From Balneolaceae bacterium (GTDB lineage: Bacteria; Bacteroidota; Rhodothermia; Balneolales; Balneolaceae): a stretch of 7,205 nt of DNA. The DNA lies in the NCBI GenBank assembly GCA_007123785.1, contig SLGL01000499.1, positions 1-7,205 on the forward strand, in the 5' to 3' direction. Every line of letters begins with the position of its first letter. Position 1 is the first letter of the stretch. A program made the position numbers and the translations under genes. This document shows positions 1-6,208 of this stretch, piece by piece. The notes beneath the pieces are model-generated. The model was not told the DNA's origin. It did no database searches and saw only the letters and a list, made by a program, of their open reading frames with translations.

Positions 1-89
1 CAATTAAAAAAACAGTATTGTATTGAGATTTTGCAAAGATTCAACCATCCGCTCAAATTAGGTTCAATCACATTTATTATCTTTTATGA

Positions 90-1256
90 TCAATTTTTCA
101 GAATTATTTTGGCAATCGTTTGAAGCTGCATATTAGATGTTCCCTCGTAGATTTTACCAATCTTTGAATCACGGTAATATTTTTCCACTGGATACTCTTT
201 TACATAACCGTATCCTCCAAAAAGGTCGATAGCCATTGAGCTCAGTTTTTCGGCTACTTCTGCACTGTAATATTTAGCCATCGCTGCTTCTTTGAGAAAG
301 GGTTGCCCTGATTCTTTAATTCTGCCTGCATTGTAGACGAGTAAACGCGCCATTTCGAGTTTGGTGGCCATTTCTGCAAGCTGAAACTGCACGGCCTGAA
401 ACTCAGAAATAGCTTTCCCGAACTGTTTGCGCTCTTGTGTGTAGGAAAGTGTGGCATCATAAGCTGCCTGAGCAATGCCAATCATCTGTGCTCCGATACC
501 AATTCGCCCTTCATTCAGGGTTTCGATGGCTACTTTGTATCCATTACCGGCTTCTCCCAGGATATTTTCTTTGGGCACGCGCACATCCTCAAGTAGTAAC
601 TCGCATGTAGAACTTGCACGGATTCCAAGTTTGTTCTCTTTTTTTGAAACAGAAAAACCATCCATTCCGCGTTCCACCACAAAGCAGGTAATTCCTCTGT
701 AACCGGCTTCAGGATTGATGTTGGCAAATACAAGGAAAATATCGGCCTCAGCAGCGTTAGTAATCCAGAGTTTAGCCCCATTGAGAATGTAGGCATTTCC
801 GTCTTCTTTGGCAGAACACTTCAGTGAAAAAGCATCACTGCCAGAGCCTGCTTCGGAAAGGCAGTAGGCTCCCACTTTTTCGGTGGCCAATTGCGGTAAA
901 AAGCGCTCATTTACTTCCTCAGATCCCCAGTTCAGAAAAGCGTTGTTCACCAAGGTATTCTGTACATCCATAAACACACCCACCGAGGCATCCACACGTG
1001 AAATCTGTTCAATAGCTACAATGCTCATGAAAAATGAGCCCCCTGCCCCTTCGTATTTTTCAGGGATTTCAATACCCATGAAGCCCATTTCAAAAAACAT
1101 CCTGATCAGCTCCGGATCCAGTTTTGCAGTTTCTTCCATTTCGTACACTTTCGGCTGAATAACAGTATCGGCAAATTCGGCAGCTGCATCCTTCAGCATC
1201 TGTTCATCATCCGTCAGTTTAGTAAGCGGTGCAAATTTTTGATTTGATCCTGGCAT
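90..1256 (-). CDS. Acyl-CoA dehydrogenase, short/branched-chain type
   Basis: FAD flavoprotein of 388 aa, a full-length acyl-CoA dehydrogenase, expected to oxidise a short or 2-methyl-branched acyl-CoA to the 2,3-enoyl-CoA in the cytoplasm and pass electrons to ETF. Seen: N-terminal helical domain (about 12-125); flavin/substrate signature CLSEAGSGSDA (132-142); LNGAKLWITNA (158-168) in the beta domain; ENKLGIRASST (207-217); LNEGRIGIGAQ (247-257); ERKQFGK (275-281); and the C-terminal YEGTSN (370-375), where Glu371 aligns with the catalytic base of the SCAD/MCAD/SBCAD type. Several stretches resemble mammalian ACADSB (2-methylbutyryl-CoA dehydrogenase) as I remember it, which suggests isoleucine/valine or short-chain fatty-acid breakdown; substrate is inference. 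The ATG at 1256 is preceded by GGAAG only three bases away, a weak ribosome site; the in-frame stop upstream leaves no other ATG. No other pathway gene is adjacent. Confidence 0.95.
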   Translation of the reverse strand: MPGSNQKFAPLTKLTDDEQMLKDAAAEFADTVIQPKVYEMEETAKLDPELIRMFFEMGFMGIEIPEKYEGAGGSFFMSIVAIEQISRVDASVGVFMDVQNTLVNNAFLNWGSEEVNERFLPQLATEKVGAYCLSEAGSGSDAFSLKCSAKEDGNAYILNGAKLWITNAAEADIFLVFANINPEAGYRGITCFVVERGMDGFSVSKKENKLGIRASSTCELLLEDVRVPKENILGEAGNGYKVAIETLNEGRIGIGAQMIGIAQAAYDATLSYTQERKQFGKAISEFQAVQFQLAEMATKLEMARLLVYNAGRIKESGQPFLKEAAMAKYYSAEVAEKLSSMAIDLFGGYGYVKEYPVEKYYRDSKIGKIYEGTSNMQLQTIAKIILKN

Positions 1257-1298
1257 TATCTTCCGGTTTATATTATGGTCACCTTCAATTAGTTATCA

Positions 1299-1306
1299 CA
1301 AAAATA
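1299..1306 (-). promoter_or_regulatory. Possible -7 box for the acyl-CoA dehydrogenase
   Basis: On the minus strand TATTTTTG fits the Bacteroidetes -7 consensus TAnnTTTG and lies about 43 bases before the dehydrogenase ATG. No TTG-type -33 element sits at the usual distance, and the same octamer occurs elsewhere in AT-rich DNA of this window, so it is only a candidate. The 146-bp gap from the MATE gene favours a separate promoter here. Confidence 0.2.
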
Positions 1307-1402
1307 ACAAGATTGTTGTTCTCTGAATGTTTGCAGATTTTACAGTTGCGATGAATAATATATACAAATCAAAGTCCTTCTCTCAATACTGAAAGTCTGA
1401 AT

Positions 1403-2779
1403 TTATTTATTGACACCTGTGTCTGCATGGTGCTTCATCATCTCGTTATTTCGCTTTTTGTCATATCTCAGAAAAAGAATTGTGATCAGGGCTGCGCCGA
1501 TGTCAGCTATAGGAAACGAAAACCAGATGCCGTTGATACCAAATGCAAGAGGCAGCAAAAAAATCAGTGGGATGAGTAAAAAACCCTGCTTGGAGAGAGA
1601 AAGTATGAGGGCTGGTTGCGCTCTGCCAATGGCCTGAAAATATGCACTCCCAAGCAGATTAATAGCAATAAGCGGTGTTGCTAAAAAAGCAATCCGAAGG
1701 GCAGGGATGGTTTCACGGATCAGTTCCCCTTCGTTGGTGAAAATTGAAACAATCTGTGGGGTAAAAATCATAATTAAAGAAAAAATTCCAAGAGCGATAA
1801 GTGTGGCAGATGTCATGGAAAGCCGAATCAGTTTGCTGACCCTATCCATCAGCCTGGCTCCGTAATTATAACCCAGAATGGGGACAAATCCCTGTGTAAT
1901 CCCCAAAACAGGGAAATTGGCGAACATCATCAGCCTTCCGATAATCCCGTAGATTGACAAACCAAGCTCTCCCCCGTAATAGAAAAGTGAGTTATTCAAC
2001 ACAATAGAAAGCACGCTGATAGTGCCCTGTCTTGCAAAAGTTACAGAACCGAGTGCTGCTGTTTCCCTGATGATTGCGATATCCGTTTTTAAATATTGGC
2101 GGGAAAGTGTCATTTGTGAATTACCTCTCATGAAAAACCAGGTGGCAAATGCAGCACTTGAGATGTAAGAAATGGTGGTTGCCCACGCCGCACCGGCCAG
2201 GCCCATGTCCAGCCACACAATGAAAATGGGATCGAGAGCGATGTTAACGACGGCAGGGATCATGATCGTGTACATCGCCATTCGGGGAAAACCTTCGGCA
2301 CGAATCACGTTGTTACTCATCATTGCCCAGGCAAGAAATGGAACACCGAGCAAAATAATTCTGAAATATTCACGGGCTGGTTCCTGCACGTTACCCCGCC
2401 CCCCAAAAAGGGCGAGGATCTGGTCGATGAATAAAAAGCCAATCAATACAAATAATATACCGAGACAGAGTGTGAGCCCTACCTGGTTACCAAAAGTTCG
2501 AAATGCTTTTTCGTCCTCTCCTTTTCCAAATGCGCGCGAAATGATTGATGCACCGCCCACACCGATGGCCATCCCGATACTGGCAATCAGAAACGTAATA
2601 GGCAGAACAACTGTTATCGCAGCTATGCCGAGAGACCCAACCCAAAGTCCTACGAAGATCGTATCCACAATTCCATAAATCGACATCACAAGGATGCCAG
2701 CGGATGCCGGAATAGCCTGTTGACGCAGCAGAGTGCCAAGGGACTCAGTGCCAAATGCGTCACGTTTTTTATTATTCAA
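1403..2779 (-). CDS. MATE family efflux transporter, MepA-like
   Basis: Inner-membrane multidrug/cation antiporter of 458 aa, the usual MATE length, with about 12 hydrophobic segments in two six-helix halves. Seen: first helix with VMSIYGIVDTIFVG (31-44); GVGGASIISRAFGKGE (73-88); VIRAEGFPRMAMY (158-170); DPIFI (183-187) and GLAGAAWAT (193-201) closing the first half; QGFVPILGYNYGA (296-308) in the second half; AYFQAIGRAQPA (379-390). These are typical of the MepA/DinF-like branch, which exports cationic compounds using a Na+ or H+ gradient; the substrate here cannot be read from sequence. The start is TTG: an in-frame TGA lies five codons upstream and the first in-frame ATG is codon 32, inside the first helix. 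No Shine-Dalgarno site is visible. The gene stands alone, with 146 bp after it and 553 bp before it. No terminator with a T-tract was found behind it. Confidence 0.93.
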   Translation of the reverse strand: MNNKKRDAFGTESLGTLLRQQAIPASAGILVMSIYGIVDTIFVGLWVGSLGIAAITVVLPITFLIASIGMAIGVGGASIISRAFGKGEDEKAFRTFGNQVGLTLCLGILFVLIGFLFIDQILALFGGRGNVQEPAREYFRIILLGVPFLAWAMMSNNVIRAEGFPRMAMYTIMIPAVVNIALDPIFIVWLDMGLAGAAWATTISYISSAAFATWFFMRGNSQMTLSRQYLKTDIAIIRETAALGSVTFARQGTISVLSIVLNNSLFYYGGELGLSIYGIIGRLMMFANFPVLGITQGFVPILGYNYGARLMDRVSKLIRLSMTSATLIALGIFSLIMIFTPQIVSIFTNEGELIRETIPALRIAFLATPLIAINLLGSAYFQAIGRAQPALILSLSKQGFLLIPLIFLLPLAFGINGIWFSFPIADIGAALITILFLRYDKKRNNEMMKHHADTGVNK

Positions 2780-2811
2780 AGGAGTCTTGTTTCAGGATTT
2801 AGGAAAGTGAT

Positions 2812-2827
2812 TCTGCGTTCTCGCAGA
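2812..2827 (-). promoter_or_regulatory. Perfect hairpin in the presumed MATE leader
   Basis: On the minus strand TCTGCG and CGCAGA form a 6-bp perfect stem around an AGAA tetraloop, about 33 bases before the TTG start of the MATE gene. If transcription starts further upstream, this stem lies in the 5' leader. It has no T-tract after it, so it is not a simple terminator. It could stabilise the message, affect translation or be an operator for a dimeric repressor; the sequence does not decide. Confidence 0.35.
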
Positions 2828-2853
2828 TACAAAGATCAATCCTTTGTTTTTTC

Positions 2854-2861
2854 CAAAAATA
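2854..2861 (-). promoter_or_regulatory. Possible -7 box for the MATE gene
   Basis: TATTTTTG on the minus strand matches TAnnTTTG and lies about 75 bases upstream of the MATE start, which would put the 2812-2827 hairpin in the leader. The nearest upstream TTG is 23 bases away, slightly beyond the usual 19-21 spacing. The octamer is frequent enough in AT-rich DNA that this is weak evidence. Confidence 0.2.
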
Positions 2862-2936
2862 TGGCGAAAAAACTGCCCTATTCCCAATGATTGGAATGTC
2901 GAAAAAATTGTTTTGAGAAGAAATGGAGAACTCTTG

Positions 2937-3004
2937 TTTGATCATTCAGATTTTCAAGAGAATCAGTCTTACAAGATTCAGAAAAAAATTTATCTATGAT
3001 CAAA
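2937..3004. repeat. 9-bp perfect inverted repeat
   Basis: TTTGATCAT at 2937-2945 and its exact reverse complement ATGATCAAA at 2996-3004 are separated by 50 bases. Nested inside is GAATC (2960-2964) facing GATTC (2975-2979), a further 5-bp pairing. Each outer arm also contains the palindrome TGATCA. The arrangement could be a paired operator, a foldable RNA or chance in AT-rich DNA. No T-tract supports a terminator. Confidence 0.4.
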
Positions 3005-3179
3005 TGCCTTCATAAAGATTTGAGATAAACAAGACGTCAATTGTAATTTATTTGATATAAGTTTTAAAATAAGATAAACCCGTTCATCGATTAAAAAAAT
3101 TCGTCCCGCATTTATCAAATTTCAAGTAGAATCTTTCGGAAATTTTGTGGGTGTATAGATGATGTTTTCTGTTCAGTGA

Positions 3180-3264
3180 CCAGGCAGGATGGCCGGAGTT
3201 TTCCCTGGCTCCTGTCCCGTGTCGTGGGATCGCCATGCGGCAAGAGTCGCGATTGACTGCTCTT
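3180..3264. other. GC-rich structured islet, possible small RNA or dispersed repeat
   Basis: By hand count about 62% G+C over 85 bases, set in clearly AT-rich surroundings. Seen: an imperfect hairpin at 3185-3214 (CAGGA/TCCTG plus GCCGG/CTGGC with one G-U pair and a two-base bulge); a short stem at 3215-3229 (TCCC/GGGA plus a G-U pair); ATCGC/GCGAT at 3229-3253; AAGAG/CTCTT at 3242-3264; and an alternative long-range pairing ATGGC (3189-3193) with GCCAT (3232-3236). It does not match the conserved cores of SRP RNA, RNase P, tmRNA or 6S as I know them. Strand is undetermined. It could be an RNA gene, a REP-like intergenic repeat or a remnant of lost coding DNA. Confidence 0.35.
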
Positions 3265-3332
3265 ATTAATTAAAAAATACTACTCCTTCAATTCGCAACT
3301 CTGGCAGTCCCAGCAGGTTTGAATGGATGCCG

Positions 3333-4052
3333 TTAAACCAACCCTCTTTGCCTTAAACTGAGATATCCATCACCAGCTATGATGATATGATCGTCAATCT
3401 CAATTTTTAACATCTCTCCTGCATCTTTGAGCCTTCTTGTAAGACTGATATCTGCCCGTGATTCTTTAAGATATCCGGAAGGATGATTATGTGCCAGGAT
3501 AATACTGTTGGCCTGATTTAAAATAGCTTGTCGCATGACCTCTGCCGGCTCAACAATTGTAGAGTTGCTGCCCCCGGAACTAATTTTTTTGTAACCTGTC
3601 ATCACTCTGGAATTATTCAGGAAAGCCACATAGAAATGTTCCTGGGGCAGATCGCGTAATTTGGGGAAGAAAAACGCGGCTGCCAGTTCCGGGCTGTCCA
3701 TCCTGATTTCATCGCCCAGGGAAGCAATCTGGATTCTTCGGGAGAGTTCAAAAACCGCTTCGAGAGTAAGTGCTTTAACTTTGGCGATACCGGGAATTAC
3801 TTTCAGAGATTGCCAGTTCTGGCGGGAAAGATTGCGGATTCCATTAAAATGTTCGAGGAGCGCGCGGGAGGTGTCCACTACATTCAGGCCTTTTGTACCC
3901 GTCCGCAACAAAATGGCCAATAATTCTGCTTCAGATAAACTCTCAGATCCGTATTTCACCAGTTTTTCACGGGGCTGCTCATCGGGCTGCATTTCCTTTA
4001 CACTTCGTCCCGAAAACCTGCTTGCATCAAACGATTCTGCTTCCATCTTCAT
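3333..4052 (-). CDS. radC: RadC family JAMM-domain protein (UPF0758)
   Basis: Predicted 239-aa protein with an N-terminal helix-hairpin-helix region and a C-terminal JAMM/MPN+ metalloprotease-like fold. Numbering from the chosen ATG: PREKL (27-31) and the conserved LSEAELLAILLRTGTKG (39-55); helix-hairpin-helix around VIPGIAKVKA (85-94), a DNA-binding type; JAMM motif HNHPSG (188-193), with Asp201 in the SRAD stretch, so the zinc ligands His188, His190 and Asp201 are all present. Once thought to be a DNA repair protein, the family has no firmly established biochemical role. The frame is open back to a TTG at 4139, but the extra 29 residues are unlike RadC. The ATG at 4052 (or 4046) gives the usual family length (about 220-240 aa) and is preferred. 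It stands alone: a likely terminator precedes it and a long gene-free stretch follows. Confidence 0.93.
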   Translation of the reverse strand: MKMEAESFDASRFSGRSVKEMQPDEQPREKLVKYGSESLSEAELLAILLRTGTKGLNVVDTSRALLEHFNGIRNLSRQNWQSLKVIPGIAKVKALTLEAVFELSRRIQIASLGDEIRMDSPELAAAFFFPKLRDLPQEHFYVAFLNNSRVMTGYKKISSGGSNSTIVEPAEVMRQAILNQANSIILAHNHPSGYLKESRADISLTRRLKDAGEMLKIEIDDHIIIAGDGYLSLRQRGLV

Positions 4053-4151
4053 TATCTTTTTATATATATGAACCGGAAACAGGGAATTCCTTACAGAAAA
4101 ATGTTCAAAAAATGAATGAAGCAGTGTAGAGTCGATCAAGAAATTTTACCC

Positions 4152-4176
4152 AAAAAGCCTGCCTGACTTTGCTGGC
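4152..4176 (-). terminator. Likely intrinsic terminator behind the Mur ligase gene
   Basis: Read on the minus strand, GCCAGC and GCAGGC pair over six positions with one A-A mismatch around an eight-base loop, followed directly by five Ts. It lies about 135 bases after the Mur ligase stop and upstream of the radC ATG, so it would end the Mur ligase message and separate it from radC. The stem is short, so efficiency may be moderate. Confidence 0.45.
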
Positions 4177-4210
4177 AACTTCACTAACCCGGATTTCGTT
4201 TCACGCCTGC

Positions 4211-4229
4211 CCCGAACAAACATGTCGGG
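4211..4229. repeat. GC-rich hairpin, possible REP-like element
   Basis: CCCG (4211-4214) pairs with CGGG (4226-4229); beyond one bulged A, ACA (4216-4218) pairs with TGT (4223-4225), leaving a four-base AACA loop. The block lies between the Mur ligase stop and the terminator and is richer in GC than its flanks. No T-tract follows on either strand. Its compact palindromic form resembles repetitive extragenic palindromes, but a single copy cannot establish that. Confidence 0.3.
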
Positions 4230-4311
4230 AGGAATCACTTTGCTCTCTCAGTAAATATATTAACTGAATTGTATATTTTTGATATATCAGCTGGTTTCAG
4301 CTCCCCTGTAA

Positions 4312-5991
4312 TCATCGATTATAGGTGTCAGGAAGGTCATTTTCGTAGAGAACCACATCGCCGTCGCGGGAATACTCTTTCAGGAAGTCGTTAGCCTCAA
4401 ATAGTGAGTTCACCACTTTCACCTCCATTCCTTTTCCGTTGTCAGTGGATCGGATTCCTTCCAGAATGGGACGTGATTGCTCTTCGCCAACCAAAATAGC
4501 AAGATTAATAGCTGCATTACCAATATGCCTTCCGAAACGCCGGTTTTCTTCCTCTTCGAGTTCACCCAGTTCAATCATACCGGGGGTTATGATGATTTTA
4601 CGTCCGCCTGAAAAACTTTCCAAAACATGCACTGCATTTTTTGCACCAACGGGATTGGAATTAAAGGCATCATCAATCACCAAAAGGCCGTTCCTGCTCT
4701 TTAGTTCGAGCCTGTGCTCCACCGGTTTCATTTTTGATGCGGCCACAGCCACTGTTTTCAGCCGAATACCAAACTCACGAGCCACAGCCGCACCAAGAAG
4801 AAGATTCTGGATATTATGCGAGCCGAGCAATCTTGTATTGATCTTTTCTTCCTCTGGCTGGCCGGTCTCCTCATTAGTCCACTTCATCAAAAAGCTTGTT
4901 CCTTCAGCACCCGTTACAACCTGATAGGCCTGAACCTGACCATCCATTCCGGTGAATATGGTTTTTACATCATTTCTGAGCCCGGCCATCTGGCGCACCT
5001 GAGGGTCATCTCCGTTCAGAATCAGGGTGCCACCCGGTTTTAGTTCGCTTGCGAGGGTAGATTTTTCCCTGGCAATTGCCTCTTTTGAACCAAACGTTTC
5101 CAGATGAGAGATACCCACGTTTGTTATCACAGAAATATCCGGTTTTGCAATCTCACAAAGTTCTTTGATGTTTCCTTCATAACGGGCACCCATCTCCAAA
5201 ATCAGGACCTCATGCTGAGCTTCCAGGTCGTTGTTGATTACCTTGCAGATGCCCATCGGTGTGTTGTAACTCCCCGGGGTTACACACACATTGATTCGTT
5301 CTTTCAAAAAAGCGTCGATCAAGAATTTGGTACTGGTTTTGCCGTAACTTCCGGTAATGGCAACTACTTTTAAATGAGGAAGTGATGCAAGCTTCTCTCT
5401 TGCTTTCTTTTTGAACCCATTTTGAATGAAAATCTCCACAGGTTTTACCAGATATGCTCCCAAAAACAGAAAAAACGGGATGAGCATGTCGATCAGAATG
5501 AGTCCAAAACTAATGAAGTAAGGGTCGGTTCGTACAAACGGAGCGGCAAAATCGCGCATGGGCAGCATATTATAGCTAAAGTCAATCAGCAAAAACCAAA
5601 GTGCACCCAATATTGCCAAAATGGTTATACCAAGGCGTTTCATTCGCGGAGTAAAAACCAAAGGCTTTTTCTCTTTTTCTTCCTTGTAGCGCGATGTTCC
5701 CGTAAACCAGAACAGCGTAAACGTTCCCATTATAATGGCACCGGCGGTAAGTGTGATGCGATCGGCCAGATAGTAGGCCATTAGCAGTATAATTGTGTTA
5801 TAAAGAAGATGTTCCGAAGTGATTGCCTTCGCAAACAGGTTCTGTGAAAGCCAGGCGCGCATTTCGTTGGTTTTATAACCAACCTGCTGAAACATATGCA
5901 TAAAAAAGCGAAGCCGGTACAACGAATGGCGGATGAAAACTGCGATAAGCAGTAGTATAAAACCGTTGGTTACAAATGTGTAAAGTTCCAA
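4312..5991 (-). CDS. Membrane-anchored MurF-like Mur ligase
   Basis: Protein of 559 aa joining a hydrophobic N-terminal domain to a complete Mur ligase; canonical MurF is about 450 aa and soluble. Seen: membrane segments near 8-20, 62-78, 81-97, 118-136 and 158-182 with a positively charged RYKEEKEKK loop (101-109); ATP-binding GSYGKTST (214-221); EMGARYEG (266-273); TNVGISHLETFGS (290-302); LNGDDP (325-330); LLGSHNIQNLLLGAA (388-402); and the MurF-type DDAFNSNPVGAK (440-451), followed by TPGMIELGE (469-477). The family joins an amino acid or dipeptide to a UDP-MurNAc-peptide using ATP; MurF adds D-Ala-D-Ala. The actual substrate here is inference, and it could be a MurF paralogue. The start is TTG: an in-frame TGA lies ten codons upstream and the first ATG is codon 31, after the first membrane segment. 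Divergent from the nucleotidyltransferase gene. Confidence 0.9.
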   Translation of the reverse strand: MELYTFVTNGFILLLIAVFIRHSLYRLRFFMHMFQQVGYKTNEMRAWLSQNLFAKAITSEHLLYNTIILLMAYYLADRITLTAGAIIMGTFTLFWFTGTSRYKEEKEKKPLVFTPRMKRLGITILAILGALWFLLIDFSYNMLPMRDFAAPFVRTDPYFISFGLILIDMLIPFFLFLGAYLVKPVEIFIQNGFKKKAREKLASLPHLKVVAITGSYGKTSTKFLIDAFLKERINVCVTPGSYNTPMGICKVINNDLEAQHEVLILEMGARYEGNIKELCEIAKPDISVITNVGISHLETFGSKEAIAREKSTLASELKPGGTLILNGDDPQVRQMAGLRNDVKTIFTGMDGQVQAYQVVTGAEGTSFLMKWTNEETGQPEEEKINTRLLGSHNIQNLLLGAAVAREFGIRLKTVAVAASKMKPVEHRLELKSRNGLLVIDDAFNSNPVGAKNAVHVLESFSGGRKIIITPGMIELGELEEEENRRFGRHIGNAAINLAILVGEEQSRPILEGIRSTDNGKGMEVKVVNSLFEANDFLKEYSRDGDVVLYENDLPDTYNR

Positions 5992-6037
5992 ATTGCTGGT
6001 TGTGGATTTATAAAATCAGTTTTGAGCAGGTCGACTA

Positions 6038-6067
6038 TGAATACTCAATCTGTTATATTGATGCCAA
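6038..6067 (-). promoter_or_regulatory. Possible promoter of the Mur ligase gene
   Basis: On the minus strand TTGGCA (6067-6062) and TATTCA (6043-6038) stand 18 bases apart and could serve as -35 and -10 boxes. The -10 match is poor. It would start transcription roughly 40 bases before the TTG codon. Its -35 box sits back to back with that of the plus-strand promoter. Confidence 0.25.
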
Positions 6068-6070
6068 AAT

Positions 6071-6100
6071 TTGACATTATTTAGAATACGGACATAAGAT
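6071..6100 (+). promoter_or_regulatory. Sigma70-type promoter of the nucleotidyltransferase gene
   Basis: A perfect -35 TTGACA (6071-6076) and a -10 TAAGAT (6095-6100, four of six consensus bases) are separated by 18 bases. Transcription would begin near 6107 and leave a leader of about 100 bases before the ATG. FCB-group bacteria often use different promoter elements, so the textbook fit may overstate the case. Confidence 0.45.
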
Positions 6101-6103
6101 AAA

Positions 6104-6173
6104 AAACATCCTGTTAAAAGGTGTTTCTTGTCAGGCAAAAGGTAACGCTTATATGGCTGAGAGCATTCTGCCT
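6104..6173 (+). promoter_or_regulatory. Two foldable segments in the nucleotidyltransferase leader
   Basis: First hairpin: AAACA, a bulged T and CCT pair with AGG and TGTTT (6104-6126) around a six-base loop. Second: AGGCA (6133-6137) pairs with TGCCT (6169-6173), enclosing GCTT (6147-6150) opposite GAGC (6161-6164, one wobble pair). Read on the minus strand, the first stem is followed by a short T-run and might block transcription running toward the Mur ligase. No known riboswitch core is completed. Confidence 0.25.
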
Positions 6174-6208
6174 AATAAACTTTAACATCATCAAAGACAT
6201 TTAAAATT

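Larger units (their letters stand above)
2780..3332. other. 553-bp gene-free region between radC and the MATE gene
   Basis: No convincing gene was found on either strand. Bases 2820-3170 are AT-rich. Within the region are a leader hairpin near the MATE gene, a 9-bp inverted repeat at 2937-3004 and a GC-rich foldable islet at 3180-3264, each listed separately. Short ORFs exist: 30 codons at 2923-3015 (+), 26 codons at 3189-3269 (+) and 50 codons at 3084-3236 (-). None has a recognisable domain or a good ribosome site in a supported context. The stretch must hold the MATE promoter and the radC 3' end. Confidence 0.7.

Noticed and set aside
1..89. T-rich run at the left edge (minus strand, 6-12) as terminator of the acyl-CoA dehydrogenase
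   Set aside because: No stable stem precedes the T-run in the visible sequence.
2172..2678. 168-codon open frame on the plus strand
   Set aside because: It lies wholly antisense to the MATE gene, is rich in Pro, Arg, Ser and Met as expected of a shadow frame, and has no recognisable domain.
2923..3015. 30-codon plus-strand ORF preceded by a purine-rich GAGAAGAA
   Set aside because: Very short, with composition matching its AT-rich surroundings and no domain or conserved context. Not enough to call a gene.
3084..3236. 50-codon minus-strand ORF overlapping the GC-rich islet
   Set aside because: Composition changes abruptly inside the frame, there is no recognisable motif, and no ribosome site was seen. 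Could be a remnant, but unsupported.
4274..4281. TATTTTTG on the plus strand as another -7 promoter box
   Set aside because: It points into the 3' end of the Mur ligase gene with no gene to drive. Its presence shows that the octamer arises by chance here.
4289..4302. AGCTG/CAGCT hairpin just after the Mur ligase stop as a terminator
   Set aside because: A 5-bp stem with a four-base loop but no T-tract on the minus strand. The stem at 4152-4176 with T5 is a better candidate.
6131..6175. Possible TPP riboswitch, because GGCTGAGAGC appears in the nucleotidyltransferase leader
   Set aside because: Only the CTGAGA-like piece is present. The second conserved half (CCTGAT and TAATACC-type core) is absent, and the gene has no link to thiamine.
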